Source of the DNA: Saccharina japonica
Lineage: Eukaryota; Sar; Phaeophyceae; Laminariales; Laminariaceae
Assembly: GCA_008828725.1 (NCBI GenBank)
Contig: MEHQ01000975.1
Span: forward strand, 1-64,000
Direction of reading: 5' to 3'
Length of the DNA stretch: 64,000 nucleotides
Part shown: piece by piece, positions 1 through 11,304 of the stretch
Layout of the letters: each line of letters starts with the position of its first letter
Numbering within the stretch: the stretch's first letter is position 1
Translations under genes and position numbers: made by a program
The notes under the pieces: generated by a model
The model's database searches: none
What the model was told of the DNA's origin: nothing
What the model saw: only the letters and a program-made list of their open reading frames with translations

Positions 1-779
1 GTTGGCGTGTACAGCGAAACATATAACACGACCGTAGATGTTAAAGGAGATAAATGCTCTGTTGACGAGCTCCGTTGGTGTGAACTGATTGTCGGGCTAC
101 AATGTGCATGCCTCTAAATACATGGCCAACCCTATACCTACAGCGCCGCAGTTGCCTAACAAAACAAAAAACTAGAGAAAAACTCATTGGCTTCACGATC
201 ACTCCTTCCTCCAGTACGCCCTTATCTATGGCCTCGGGTCATCCATGCGCGCCTTCAATTGTCTTTCAATAATCACGGCCGATGACTCGTTCGCCTGTTG
301 CACGCATGGTGTGCACCGTGATCGTGGAAGGGAGTGGTACAAATGTATATCACGCGGCCAACGAGTACCCACCACCCGGGGTCGTATCTTATATAGGTAT
401 CACAGACCAGCCACACCTAGATGTATTAGTCGATCCTCGTATGTATGTCCTCACAGGCCATGGTTTCGCGCACCTCCAAGTCACGTAGCCGGGACGTACC
501 ATTCCATAGAGAGCCAGGGCGACGGTAGGGGTGGTAGCGCAGTAGTTTAATCTTCATGATTTCCTCACACAACCAGGGCCGCCATGTCTCCCCGGGAACA
601 TGGCTTCGAACGTGTGTGTTCGCTGAACCTGGCCCATATTTCTACGGGCTTCGCACCGTAGTTCTAAACCAAACACACCTATTCGTTGATCGCGCGAGGA
701 AGGAGCACAACCGGGCAGAAAATGCCGACCCAAAAACGTGGAACTCCTGTCGTGGGTGTGACGCATACTACAGCATACA
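1..779. other. No recognisable feature
   Basis: The open frames here (the longest about 100 residues) overlap in several frames, lack splice context and show no motif I recognise. No repeat family used elsewhere in the window is seen. Confidence 0.5.
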
Positions 780-1033
780 GTACGGCAGAGGTGCACCATG
801 TTTCTCTCTGAGGCACCCCGCTTGAGGAGCTCTATACTATGTTAATGAGTCAAAAACAGGTTTCGGGAGGGAAATAAACGTGCCCTCCCGATAAACAATC
901 CCATGCCCAAACGTATGCAATGAAAAATACTGGAACACGAGAATGAAAGCCTGACGGGTTTGGATTAGAGGAGCCCGATCGTTGAGAACACGTTTCAGCC
1001 AAAATAAGGTATACCTCTATCGTAGCACGCGTC
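780..1033 (+). mobile_element. MITE family A, copy 1
   Basis: This copy ends in CTCTATCGTAGCACGCGTC and begins with a worn inverted copy (GGCAGAGGTGCACCATG). It shares internal landmarks with the five other family A copies: CTTGAGGAGCTC about 40 bp from the left end, GGAGCCCGATCGTT-like sequence near the right end, and a purine-rich tract containing GTGCC. No protein is encoded. Target-site duplication is unclear. Confidence 0.75.
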
Positions 1034-1851
1034 GGTTGGTCGATGTCCGACTGCCCCCAGCAGGCGAGCTACCCAGTTGGTGCGGCATCCTGGGACACGT
1101 CCTCCACACGAATAATGCCCCGTGACACCATATAGACCACCTATTGTCCACAGACTACCGTAGTATCAACTACCGCAGCATCACAAACAATATCAGTATC
1201 CAGTTGTCACCGCCAACGTGTCGATCACAATGCAGCGGGTAACCCGGGTTACGAGCACCAAATACACGAAGCATTGGGACTGATAAAGAGCGGTCAAAAC
1301 AATAATAGGAGGGTGGGGCGGCAGAAAAAGGGGGCACAAATTCCTGGCTTGGCTGCCCAAACCAGCGACTACCCCACGTGTGCTCACACCTGCAGCAGGA
1401 ACCTCGTGCTTGCTTGCGCTCGACGTGGGGGTGCTGGCCTGTACTTGATGCCTTTCTCGAAAGGAGTGGCTACCTGCGGGTTCCTACAAATCACTAAAAC
1501 CGACCATACTCTATCCCAGTCCCCGATACAGACAGGCATCATCCTCTCTACCAATAAACCCTGTTTTGTCCGTTACTACTCCTGTTGCGGAAGCCGTTAC
1601 GTCGTCTACGTTCAACACTACTGTACCCGTCAACTATTTCTGCTTATTCATACACCTAAACACGAAAATCGCACTGTAGATAAGATCACGGATTTGATGA
1701 GAGGGCTATTGTTTTGCTTATGCTTGTCACGGGCATGCTTTTAACTCGTGACGCCCACTGTTGTATCGATACGACATGGTGTGAATCAAGAGGGACTCCA
1801 TACCATCCTCCCCCCCTGTAATATAGCGGTGGACTCCCGTGAAACCATATA
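1034..1851. other. No recognisable feature
   Basis: A 156-codon plus-strand open frame (1274-1744) overlaps opposite-strand frames and has no recognisable domain, so I do not call it a gene. Confidence 0.4.
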
Positions 1852-2761
1852 CAGTGGGGGGGCCTATATAAGGCGGTATGGTGTACCGAGGTTTTTGACC
1901 GCCTTATCTCGAAAGACCGCCCTATTGGAGATAGGGCCCTATTGGGCTTTTGGTGATATCCCAATAAGGCGGTAACCGCCCTATTGAGTGCATACAGCCT
2001 TTTAATGTACAGCACAGAGCGCCTCTGACCCAGAAGATGACCCAGAGGGCCTCACGAAGAGGGATATCATACGTGTGCTCGGAGAAGGAAGATACAGCGT
2101 TGCAGCAGTACCAGTGCTGAACCCAGTAAATATGTGTGGTGTCAAATACTGTACACACCAAAGCACAGCAGATCAGACGGGTGCACACACACTTTGCATG
2201 TTGAGAACTATAATGTTAATTGAGCTGCGGGCGACAGAGCCCGCCGAAGACACACTCCACCCCGAGAAGATACATACTGCCGTACTGTTATACGGAGAGG
2301 ACTATTTGCTTTGCTACACACTCACAACAGAGCTCCAACCTATTCTACGGCAGCGTACTACTGTCCTGACTGCACTACAGTGCTCCGCTGTGCCCCCCCC
2401 CCTTGACCTTGTTGAGGCTCACAAAATTGCCTCATGTCTGCCTGCTACACTGGCTTAGAGGCATGCGCTTTGATGAACGACATCCTGGCCTTCTGCAGAT
2501 AGAAAGAGGCATCGTCATTGCCGCACGCCTCCGCTGCGCTCTCCAGAGAATGGAGGCGAAAGTGGGCCGTGGATAGGGCTGCAGCCGCTTTGAATAAGGC
2601 GGTAGGCGCCCTGAATAGGCGGCTACCGCCTTATATAGGGCCCGTTGCTATATAATGCGGTAGCCGCCCTATTCGCATCTTCTGTCGTGTCAAGCCGATT
2701 TTGACCGCCTTATCTCGAACGACCGCCGTATTCAGACCGCCTTATATAGGCCCCCCTACTG
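1852..2761. mobile_element. Tc1/mariner-like non-autonomous element, TA-flanked
   Basis: The ends are CAGTGGGGGGGCC followed by TATATAAGGCGGT, and the inverse at the right (one difference), giving a 26-bp terminal inverted repeat bounded by TA on both sides. CAGT ends and a TA duplication fit Tc1/mariner. Both subterminal regions repeat TAAGGCGGTA/ACCGCCTTAT several times. An internal 127-codon plus-strand frame (2075-2458) does not look like a transposase to me; no DDE motif can be seen. It is probably a deletion derivative moved in trans. Confidence 0.7.
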
Positions 2762-2819
2762 TAGCCACCTCCGAATTTCCCGGAGACAAACCGCTTGGAA
2801 AACCGAAACGGGGACCATA

Positions 2820-2931
2820 CAGCTAATGAAGGCGAAACTGTTGTATAACTCCCTGCCGACGCGGCAGTGACCATGGAGGCGACACTATTGTATAACTCCC
2901 CGACGACGCGGCCGTAAAACCACACACCGTA
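2820..2931. repeat. Short tandem duplication
   Basis: A block of about 56 bp containing GTTGTATAACTCCC and GACGCGGC occurs twice in direct orientation with a few differences. Confidence 0.6.
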
Positions 2932-3359
2932 TCACGCGCAACGCAACACACGCAGCGTAACGAACACATCGGAAAACGTTTTCGAACCAGGTTTCTCCCA
3001 AAACAAGAGGGGCTCGTATACCAAAACAAAAAAGGGGTTGTTGCTGGTGGGAAGAGTTTGTTGAAATGTTCTCCATATATAGACGCACGGCTCGGCGTTT
3101 GCACTCCTCTCACCCCTGTTGTCCAGAAACAAAACAGCTTGGGAATTCGTCCGAGCAAGTTTGTCAACAATGGTTTTGTGTGTGTTTGAGGTGCATATTT
3201 GGTGTTTTCGAACGAGCACTACCTACTGTAGTACGTGCGGTAGTGCCATTTTTGTCGGGCAGCTTTTCTCCCTAGTTTCCAATAGTTTTTTCCAAAACAA
3301 ATGCTCTTTCGATACCGCCTGAAACGACTGTACCAACGGTGCAGCGTCTATATGCTGTA

Positions 3360-3490
3360 GAAGTAGCAGAAGCAGTAGTAAACGTAGCAGGAGCAGCAGT
3401 TGCAGCAGCAGTAGTAGTAGCAGCAGTAGTTGTAGTAGTAGTAGCAGTAGCAGCAGTAGTAGTAGTAGTAGCAGCAGTAGTAGTAGTGCT
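3360..3490. repeat. Triplet tract (GTA/GCA)n
   Basis: About 130 bp of mixed GTA and GCA triplets. It lies 100-230 bp beyond the stop codon of gene A, so on the transcribed strand it would be a CTG/CTA tract in the 3' untranslated region or just downstream. Long Ala, Val and Leu frames across it are artefacts of the triplets. Confidence 0.8.
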
Positions 3491-3588
3491 CGCGTCGTCA
3501 ACTACACGCGAAGGAAGGCCTTTGGAGTGGCAGACCATCGGAGTTCCCCGTATGTTTGATTGCGTACTCCGTTCACGCGCTGAAAACA

Positions 3589-6500
3589 TCAGACATGGGG
3601 GAGCATAGGTTCTAGCTCGTCCACAGGAACGGACGGACCGCCGATGGTATCGCCGTGGTCGCCTTGCCCGAGGGGACGTTCCTCGTTGTCTAACCTTTTT
3701 TGGTAGTAGGACCAAGACACCTGGCAGGCAACGCGACAGCATATTAGCAAGTGATTCCAATTTCAGGCTATGATCTATGACCCTCCAAAAAAAGGGTCAT
3801 ATCCCATAGATTTCAGGCGCCGAGAAAAGAGGGTGATGGCTACGGGAACGACATTTTCCACTTCAACCACAGCAGTTACTTTGGACCTGCCCGTACCGGG
3901 TACCTTGTATTATGACGGGGAAATGTTTGGTCCGCGAATCGGAGATGCATTTCTATTAAATTCGTACCAGTTTCGACGAGACCGATTAATTGATTATACC
4001 GGGTAATGTGTCGGCGCGCTTGAATTTTGATTGTTAACTCGAACAAGCCGCGAGTGAAGCGAGCCGCAACCACCCCTGTCTTTAAAGAGGGGTAGTATAA
4101 CCGTCTATCGTTCGTATTTGGACGATCGGAAAACAATCGGCGACCTTTTGCGGTCCCGACATCGATCGAATCGTGCGATTGGACCTTAACTAATCGCCCG
4201 CAACTCCCAGCCCCACCAGTATACATTACAAGTGCCAGGTACTATTAATAATCGAAGGAGAGAAGAAGCTGTGCTGCGGTAATGGTCGGTTACATGTTTT
4301 GGCCGAACTTGTTTATGACCGAATTTTACTGACTTTAACTGATTAGTACTGATTGTACCTGCTAATACTAATAGTGACTACTACGGACAATTACTGACTA
4401 CTTCTGATTATCACTGACTATTACTGACTAATAGTGAATACTACAGACTAAAAGTGACTATTAGTGACTATGACTATCACTGAATTTCCCCACTATTATT
4501 GACTATTTATGACTAATACTGTTGGTATACTCCACGGCGGAGCTACAGCAGTACATACTGTCTGTGATATCGACGAGCTCGTTTTTGTTTTATTATACCT
4601 AGTTGGAACAATATTTACGACAGACCGAGGTTAAGCGTCTATACCTTATATATATTTATACATATATTGGAGTACTGTACTACTAATAATAGTATTGTAC
4701 GAAGTACATGTACCTATACTTCGAAGTATTGGTATAGAGCCCCTCATGTGGAGAGGGAGGCTCAGACAAAATAGGTGACATCCCTGCCGGTAGCAACGCC
4801 TCGAAACAACAGCACACGCATGCGGTTATACCATGTGCACGCTTCTTCAGCCCGTGGCCGTATGCAAATTTACGAATACAAGCGGGGCCTCCTCAACGTG
4901 TTGCCGGCCGAGCCCGTCAAAATGCGCATGGACAAGAAATATGAAATATTTCTATATCAAGCAGAACGACAACACTTGCCGCCCTTCGCTAAAACCCTAC
5001 TCCTCATACTCGGCCCACATGGGGAGCCACACGTATTTGGAGAGTCTCGCAACCGATGCATCGCCTTTTAACCTCATGTTGTCGTGCTTTGTACACGGCA
5101 GTCAGTACCCAGCAGCACATACCATATCGGGGTTGAGAGGCGTTCTCCTGGGTTTTGAACTAACGATATAAAACCCTTTTATACACCGAGAATATTGTAG
5201 GACAAAAACATTACTGTAGTCTGGCGAAACAAACGAGTTTGGTATGTGGTGCCTTATACTGCAGTACGTGGGCGCCTTGATATGTACCAGGTATAAAACT
5301 AGAACATACATCAGGTATGAAAGCAAACACATATCATACCCGGTACTTCACCTGGGATACAAAATAACATATATCGGGCATAATGTATCAGGTAGTATAT
5401 ATGTACATAGAATACAGTTCTGTCCATTCAAGGCATTGCAATACCCACTGATACGTACGTACTCGTATGATATGTACATGCCAGGTATTTTTTAGACCCA
5501 GACCATACTTCTTTTTCTATACACAAAGACCGTACGTACCTTGAAGTAGTAGACGACAAGGCCCGTGTACAGTAACCAGTACATTCCGTCAGAGTTCGCC
5601 GGCACGTGGTATCTGTCCCTCGCCGAGTGCAAGCGTAGCGCCACCAACACTGCCAGCAAGAACCTAGGAGGCCACGACTGCACGTACACCTTCACAGCCC
5701 ACGAAGTCCGCTTCTGGAATATGCCCCAGAGGCCGACAACTCCGGCCAAGATGGTAAGGGCGCCTTCGAAAACCCGAGGTTTCCATCGCGCGCCAACGAC
5801 ACACAGCAAGGACACACGGCATGATTCACCACACACAGGTACAGGTAGGCATCGCACGACAGGAAGTAATGTCAGACAAGGCCTCGCTTTTGATAAAGCA
5901 GACGTGTTATACATGTATATATAGATGGGGGCTTGAGGTTTTGGCCGAAGCCGTACTTGTCGGCGGGGCTTTACTCTGAGTATCTACGTACGTACCCACG
6001 CGATAATCCAATGTGTGTGGATGCATCCGCAACGTTAAACAGTGAGTTTGCACGTGTTAGTGCCAGTTGGACGCATTTTCACGGTAGGACAAATCGTCTG
6101 CACCATCAGTCACTTCGTGTAGGACGGTTGGTATGGCTCGATTTTACGAGCGCAAGCCGCTCAGCTAGCTAGCTAGCTAGCTAGCGTTATCGGGGTGCCA
6201 CATAATCGTGAAGTCGATCGCAACGAAGACGGGGGGGGAACGGGATCAATGTACAACTATTTTAGATTCGTCTTGGAGCCTCCTCGTCTTTCACACAACC
6301 ACGATATGAAATTGTGACCCCAACACGCTAGCGAATACACCTTGGAACGAGTTCCCCGAAATCATTGTCGAACGCCGGCGGGGCACACCCAACAAACATG
6401 GTGGCGTCGATTCGATCTCGTAGAGATATTTCCTCAGACACGCCGCTCGGGGTTTCCAGATCATGAATATTCCGACGACAGGAGGGAGATATCAGATGAT

Positions 6501-9209
6501 GCCGAAAATCGTGTGTTGAGGAGATCAAACGTTATCGTACCACTTTGTGGCTATTTTTTCTTCCCGACTTTTATTTCACCAAAGATAAAGGCTGTGCAGC
6601 AGCATCGCCTATGGCCAAAACAAGATAGTACCCGTATGTATTCAACATATGGTACGTATTGTTCTCGTATACGTACCCGGTGTACGTTATACGTACATAT
6701 TGTACGTATCGTTCTCGCATATAGTGCAAGGCATGTATTATCGTATATATTTGCGGAATAATACAAAGAGTCAACAAGATGATGGTGGATTGTGCCTGGC
6801 ATCATCTTAGCGGTCAGATGATGGCGAGACACCCCTTTTTGTTGATTTTTTCAATCTTGGGAACATAGTGGACCGACTTTGGTCTCCATACGAGGGGTAC
6901 ACCCATTTTCTTTGGCATCATGTTGCTGATAAGATTATGAACGAGCCACAAAGTGGTACCATAACCTTTGGTCTGATCAGGGATCTCTACAGTACGTATA
7001 CAAAACGAAAGCGATCGACAGCAGTTGTAGGTAGATAATGACAACAGGGGTATCATATGCAATCATTCCACAGTAGAGACGGCACTTATTCCGGCTCATT
7101 TTTTTTGTAACCGCCTTTTTAAGCTCCTTAAGTGAGCAATTGTCGGTTAGTACGATAGTTTTCACTTCTATGTTTTGGTGTAGGACTACGTAGCAGCGCA
7201 AATAAATACTTCGATCGGGCTTCGCGAAATAAAAGTGTTCGAAGTTCTGTTTAAGGCGAAATATTAAGTTCCTCATTTGAGGAGCTCAGAAAATAATATG
7301 CCGCCACCCCTATAAGGTGGCATTGCTCTATTAATACTATGTCCGACGTATGGATCTTCCCTTTAAAGACACACTGTTCTCTGTGTTTCCTTTCTCTGTT
7401 GTCGAGAGCTCACCTTCGTAATTGGCCGAGGGGGGGGCGTTAGGTGGCGTGTTGCGGTGGATACTGCGGCAATAGGAGGATTTCCCACATTTAGTACGTA
7501 TCAAAACTAAGTCTGGAATCGATATGAATTGGTGTTGGATTGCCAGCGTTCGGCCGTATCGATACACATGCGCTTGCTGTTTGCCAGCGTTCGAGCGTAT
7601 ACACAGTCAACGTATATATGGCCTCGGGTTTGCCAGGAAATGAGCTGGAAACACTACTGTACGGAGAAGTAGCGAACGAGAATCAATCTGCGAAGATAGC
7701 CTTATTAGGACTATTTTCCATGGTAACACCCCAGACCGACACGGGACAGTTGCAATCCGCTTCTGGACGGTGGTAGTGACCCGTCAGGCCGTTATCGCTA
7801 AAACAAATGCAGACCCGATGTTCACAGGGTTGGCATCAAACATGCCTTCAATAAACACGATATTCCCAACAAAACAACCTTACCCTGCACGTATACGACC
7901 ATCGGAAGGTGAAGAAGTAGCTGAACATCACCCGCAGATCGGTCCATGCTCTCCTTCAGCTCCTCGCAACTTGCCGTGATGGCGGCGGCCGACCCACTGC
8001 AGTCTAGCTCGTACTGCACTCGTTGTGGCGTGCACGGACAACAAAACACGTGCGTGTGTAGCAATGGCCCCCACGGAATATTAGATGAGCTGCCGTTGAC
8101 GAGTGTCTAGGCACTCAGAACAGAGTTCCTCCAACACAATACCACTCTGTCCCGAAATATAAACACATTTTTTTCATCAATATCTAATAAAAACGATGAT
8201 TATATTTCGGGACAGAGGGGTACCTGGTAGTCCCTAGTGGACCAGAGCAAACACCAAAACGCCAACACAGAGCGATCAAAGCCAAGTTGGCGAGTTTTTA
8301 TAGGGGAGCATTTTCCGGTCAGTGTGTCGAGATTCTCCTCTCCGGATCGTGCAGAAAAACAGTCCCCGATCCGCTCGCCACGCCAGACGGCTGGAGTTCA
8401 GTAAGCGACCACTGCATCAGCCGATCATCCGTGGGTGTTTAGGCGAGAGAGGACCGCTGTATGTGGTTATTCGACACCAATACTTGGACTGCAACAACGG
8501 ACGAACCACCAAAGGGGAATTCCATCCAAGCCTGGGGAGAGGTTTGCGGTGTCACCCAATTGACATATGGAGTATATTAAGCCATGCGCTAGAGCACGTC
8601 ATGGATGCGGCCCCGTGATGTATGCGGTTCCCTCATCGAAACCCCCTCTATCCGTTTCCTAGATTAGAGACGCGGTGGTGCGTCGCCATATTGTCAGTTA
8701 TAAAACACTCGCCCAATCGACGTTCGTCGATACGTCCGTCCTACTGGCCGTTTACCAACGATAAACAGCCCCCAAACATCGCTGACACGTCAGAATATTT
8801 AAATACGTGCTGGGGCTGAGCCATATCGTATTATACGATTCAGAAACAGACGTTTAGAGCGTCCACCCCGCCCTACCCTACCTAACCCTACCCAACCACA
8901 CCCCCACCAAAGCCCGAACCCCACCTCACTCCACCCAACCCCACCCGACGCCACTCTTCCCAATGACTCGGGCTCATCGATTTGCCCTTACCCTATACTT
9001 CAAAGACAGGCATCTGTTGTTGTAAGCGACAATCAATTCCTTGAGTCCGTTTTAATTGTTGTTTACGGTGGTAAGACGGACTGCGGGTAGGCTTACCTGC
9101 AACTCCATTTTCGACAACATCACGTTAAAACTGGACACGAGGAAGCTGGCCATGAAGAACGTGCACCAGACGCCCCCGAGCAGGTCGCCTGCAGCCAGGA
9201 GCCCCACTC
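3589..9209 (-). CDS. Gene A: multi-pass membrane protein, 3' exons (unrecognised family)
   Basis: Four minus-strand exons give an open, phase-consistent model: 9209-9097, 8013-7884, 5763-5540 and 3720-3589 (TGA stop). Splice signals seen are TTGCAG|GTAAGC, CAGG|GTAAGG and TTCAAG|GTACGT as donors, and GAATGCAG|, CGAGTGCAG| and TTGCCTGCCAG| as acceptors; the acceptor before 5763 (TTTTCGAAG|) is weak. The first exon encodes a membrane segment (GVWCTFFMASFLVSSFNV), the second a Cys-containing loop with CEELKESM and LPMVVYV, the third two or three membrane segments (ILAGVVGLWGIF, WLLYTGLVVYYF), and the last a charged tail from VSWSYYQKRL to PMLPHV. Paralogy with gene B at the other end of the window supports the model: same phases, and a 224-nt third exon in both. 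The product is probably an integral membrane protein with a cytosolic C-terminus; this is inference and the family is unknown to me. The 5' exons are not firmly located. Introns are 1083, 2120 and 1819 nt and carry transposons. Confidence 0.6.
4310..4525. repeat. Degenerate array of GACTATTACT-type units
   Basis: About 200 bp of irregular 9-12-bp units (GACTATTACT, GACTAATAGT, GATTATCACT) inside the last intron of gene A. Style resembles the iterated ends of the hAT elements elsewhere in the window, but no inverted ends or duplication were found. Confidence 0.6.
4775..5170 (+). other. Overlapping open frames, coding status uncertain
   Basis: Two overlapping plus-strand frames, of 98 and 112 codons, lie in the last intron of gene A. 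Both have fairly balanced composition but match nothing I know. They cannot both be real, and neither has a convincing splice context. Confidence 0.2.
6162..6186. repeat. (AGCT)n microsatellite
   Basis: Six tandem AGCT/CTAG units, self-complementary, inside the long intron of gene A. Confidence 0.85.
6814..7276 (-). other. Possible broken small gene in gene A intron
   Basis: Two overlapping minus-strand frames (7276-6977 and 7062-6814) look coding-like and AT-richer than their surroundings. The first contains IEVKTIVLTDNCSLKELKK followed by AVTKKMSRNKC, a pattern reminiscent of ubiquitin-like folds or the N-terminal domain of Crinkler-type proteins. The second continues with a basic tail (PKIEKINKKG). 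A frame change between them suggests a pseudogene or an unseen intron. It is followed at 7290-7330 by a GAGGAGCTCAG...CCTATAAGGTGGCA end like those of MITE families A and B, so it may be transposon cargo. Identification is weak. Confidence 0.25.
7618..7776 (+). other. Short plus-strand open frame, uncertain
   Basis: An ATG-initiated frame begins MASGLPGNELETLLYG and runs about 52 codons; a possible donor (CCATG|GTAACA) lies inside. It sits opposite the gene A intron. It may be chance. Confidence 0.15.
8142..8220. mobile_element. Stowaway-like MITE (79 bp), TA-flanked
   Basis: The ends CCACTCTGTCCCGAAATATA and its inverse (one difference) are flanked on both sides by TA. The size, the TA duplication and the CTCTGTCCCGAAATATA-type end are as in Stowaway MITEs of the Tc1/mariner group. 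It lies within an intron of gene A. Confidence 0.75.
8868..8955. repeat. Degenerate CCCTAA-like (telomere-like) tract
   Basis: A C-rich tract of CCCTA, CCTAACCCTA, CCCAACC and CCCCACC units in an intron of gene A. It is too irregular to be an intact telomeric array; it may be a healed-break remnant. Confidence 0.45.
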
Positions 9210-9280
9210 CTGCATTCCCCAAACACGTTACATACATACAGGTGTTACGACAGCGGGACGTAATGGTATTTCGAAATAGT

Positions 9281-9546
9281 GATGCGTGCTGCGATCGAGA
9301 TAGCACTTTTTGGGTGAAATGATTTCTGAATGATCGAGGTCCCTAACCCAAATTCGGCGTACTTTGATCATTATTGTGTTGCAATATTGTTCCTTGTTTG
9401 CTTCGGCCATGGGATTTTCAATCGGATATATAGCACTTTTCCTTTCGTCCCTTAATGATCAGTTCGGGGCGAGGTGTAGAGCTCTTCAAGTAAGTCGCCA
9501 CCCTTAGAAGGCAAAAACACGGTGCGCCTCTATCGTAGCACGCGTC
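9281..9546 (-). mobile_element. MITE family A, copy 2
   Basis: A full copy on the minus strand. The ends are GATGCGTGCTGCGATCGAGA (left) and CTCTATCGTAGCACGCGTC (right). The internal TAGAGCTCTTCAAG and AAAAGTGCTAT segments match the other copies. It lies 72 bp upstream of the acceptor of a gene A exon, that is, within an intron. Confidence 0.75.
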
Positions 9547-9689
9547 TATAAGAGGGAAAAGTGTGGTACGACGTAGGGCGTGTTTGAGGTTTCCTATGCA
9601 AGCCCAGAGTAGAGATGAACGTCGCACAGAAAAAAGCCACACGATCGTGGCGGCAAGGAAGGGTGCTGCCTTACGGAATTTCTGACCCC

Positions 9690-9903
9690 GAAGGGGGTTA
9701 GCACTGGTGGCCTGGGAGTGCTCATCAACGGACAAGCTGTCGATCTTTGGAGCCTAGCCTACCATAACTCCCATGGGGACGGTTATGAGGAAGCCCCTGA
9801 AGATAGGGCCCTCCTTGAGTTGGCACAAATGCGCGAACAGGCCTCAATGGAGACTAGTTCTACGGTAGGGAATGGCCGGCCGTTTCTGGGGCTCCGCACG
9901 TAA
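9690..9903 (+). other. Coding-like plus-strand open frame
   Basis: The frame reads GGLGVLINGQAVDLWSLAYH and continues with EEAPEDRALLELAQMREQAS to a stop at 9903. An acceptor-like GGGTTAG| precedes CACTGG at about 9698. It could be the last exon of a plus-strand gene, but no upstream exon was found and the opposite strand is gene A intron. The family is unknown. Confidence 0.25.
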
Positions 9904-10245
9904 GGAGCTCCATACTATTACTAGGTAGGTGGAGGACGTGGCGTGAGCCTGCAATTGCTGTGCCTACGCAACCTGTAGACTGAAACACGATACACCGGGT
10001 AGTATGCAAGATGTACGGCGCATTCATGGGGCGAGGATCTGCCAACGTTTTCTGTCGATGCCGGCGGCGACCAGATCTTGCAATGCATGATGCGTACCCG
10101 CATGTGGTACGTGCGTGCTTTACCAATGCTGATGTAACGCGTGCGGCCCATGTTCAATGAAACGACGATCACGACGGGAATTCGCCGGAAACCGGTTCTA
10201 AATTTTTACTATTGCGGGTCTGACAGCGATTTACAACCGAAGAGC

Positions 10246-10494
10246 AATGCTACGATAGAGGTGCACCGTGTTTTGCCTTATAAGGGTGGTCACTTAAGGA
10301 GCTCCAAACCTCATCAGAAAAATACGTTCCGAGGAAAATAAAAGTGCCACCCTGTCCACCATCCCATGAGCTAGGTATGCAATGGAAAATGTGGCAATAA
10401 CAAAATGCAAGTGCGGCGATTTTGGGGTGACGGAGCCCGATCACTCAGAAAATGTTTCAGCAAAAAACGCTACACCTCTATCGTAGCACGCGTC
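10246..10494 (+). mobile_element. MITE family A, copy 3 (best preserved)
   Basis: The left end ATGCTACGATAGAGGTGCAC and the right end CTCTATCGTAGCACGCGTC form an inverted repeat with small differences. Internal landmarks are CACTTAAGGAGCTC, AATAAAAGTGCCACC and GGAGCCCGATCACTCAGAAA. It carries no coding sequence and serves as the reference copy for the family. Confidence 0.8.
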
Positions 10495-10530
10495 CGGAAC
10501 AAAACTAAACGTTTTAAACTAAAACAATTT

Positions 10531-10692
10531 GCAGCCTCTGGAAACCCCGACGCCGGTACCAAGAAACAACCGCGGTGTCGCGGGTGCCGTGTTGATGTCG
10601 GGGGTTCACGTGGAGGGCGTGGAAAACTCAATGTGTATCATGAACCTTCTGAAGCAGGCGAATCTAGCAAGCTCCAAGGCCTTCGGTTGAAG
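10531..10692 (+). other. Coding-like plus-strand frame after an acceptor-like site
   Basis: After AACAATTTGCAG| an open frame reads LETPTPVPRNNRGVAGAV, then LMSGVHVEGVENS, and stops at TGA after SSKAFG. The composition is convincing for a terminal exon, but there is no family match and no partner exon. It lies next to MITE copy 3 within the presumed gene A span, on the opposite strand. Confidence 0.2.
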
Positions 10693-11073
10693 TTACTGGG
10701 CCTACCACTGTATTGTAGTGTTCCAGCTACGACCCTCCACATACACAACGAATGTTCAAGAAACAATAGTTACCGGCCTGCTGTACTACCTGTTGATTCG
10801 AGATAAATACTACGCCATTGTAGAAAAATGCTTTCGACGCAGCTTTCAAAGTTGAGTAGCAACTATCCAACCAGTCGAACTCACAACTGACGTATTTCTA
10901 ATAGTTTTATCAAGAACAAAACATACGACAAGGTCGACCGTGTCACCCATTCCCAACAGCCTGTGCGTGGAAGTACGACGTCCGCTTCGGACTGCTACGC
11001 GTGGCACTACCGTACGTAGCACTGACGAGAAAACAGAGGCATGGTGAACCAGTATATCTCTTACCTGTACGAA

Positions 11074-11304
11074 GAGGGCAGCAGAAGCAGCAGCTGGACG
11101 ATGGATCCCAACATTTTTGACCACCGATATATCCAAGAAAGTTGGCATGGACCACGTTGAGCGCAGACGATTAAGAGAGGAACATGTCACCGTGAGAGTC
11201 AGGCCGGGAGGTGCTGATGGCTTTTGTTCGTCAAGGAAGGCGTGCAATACAGACACGACAGTCTCACACATCCGCATGCCGAGCAGTCCACACGAGTAGA
11301 GCAC
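11074..11304 (-). CDS. Candidate internal exon, minus strand
   Basis: An open minus-strand frame ends at a very good donor (TTCGTACAG|GTAAGAG) and encodes a stretch including LLGMRMCETVVSVLHAFL and ending AASAALFVQ. It lies between the candidate first exon near 15.0 kb and the firm gene A exon at 9209, in the same orientation. The donor leaves phase 0 in this frame, whereas the 9209 exon needs phase 1, so at least one more exon would be required. Two other frames also run into the same donor. No counterpart was found beside gene B. A chance open frame is quite possible. Confidence 0.22.

Noticed and set aside
3223-3608. Poly-Leu, poly-Thr/Ala and Ala-Val open frames
   Set aside because: They are translations of the GTA/GCA triplet tract in different frames.
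9056-9322. 88-codon plus-strand open frame
   Set aside because: It overlaps the gene A exon at 9209-9097, which has consensus splice sites on the opposite strand.
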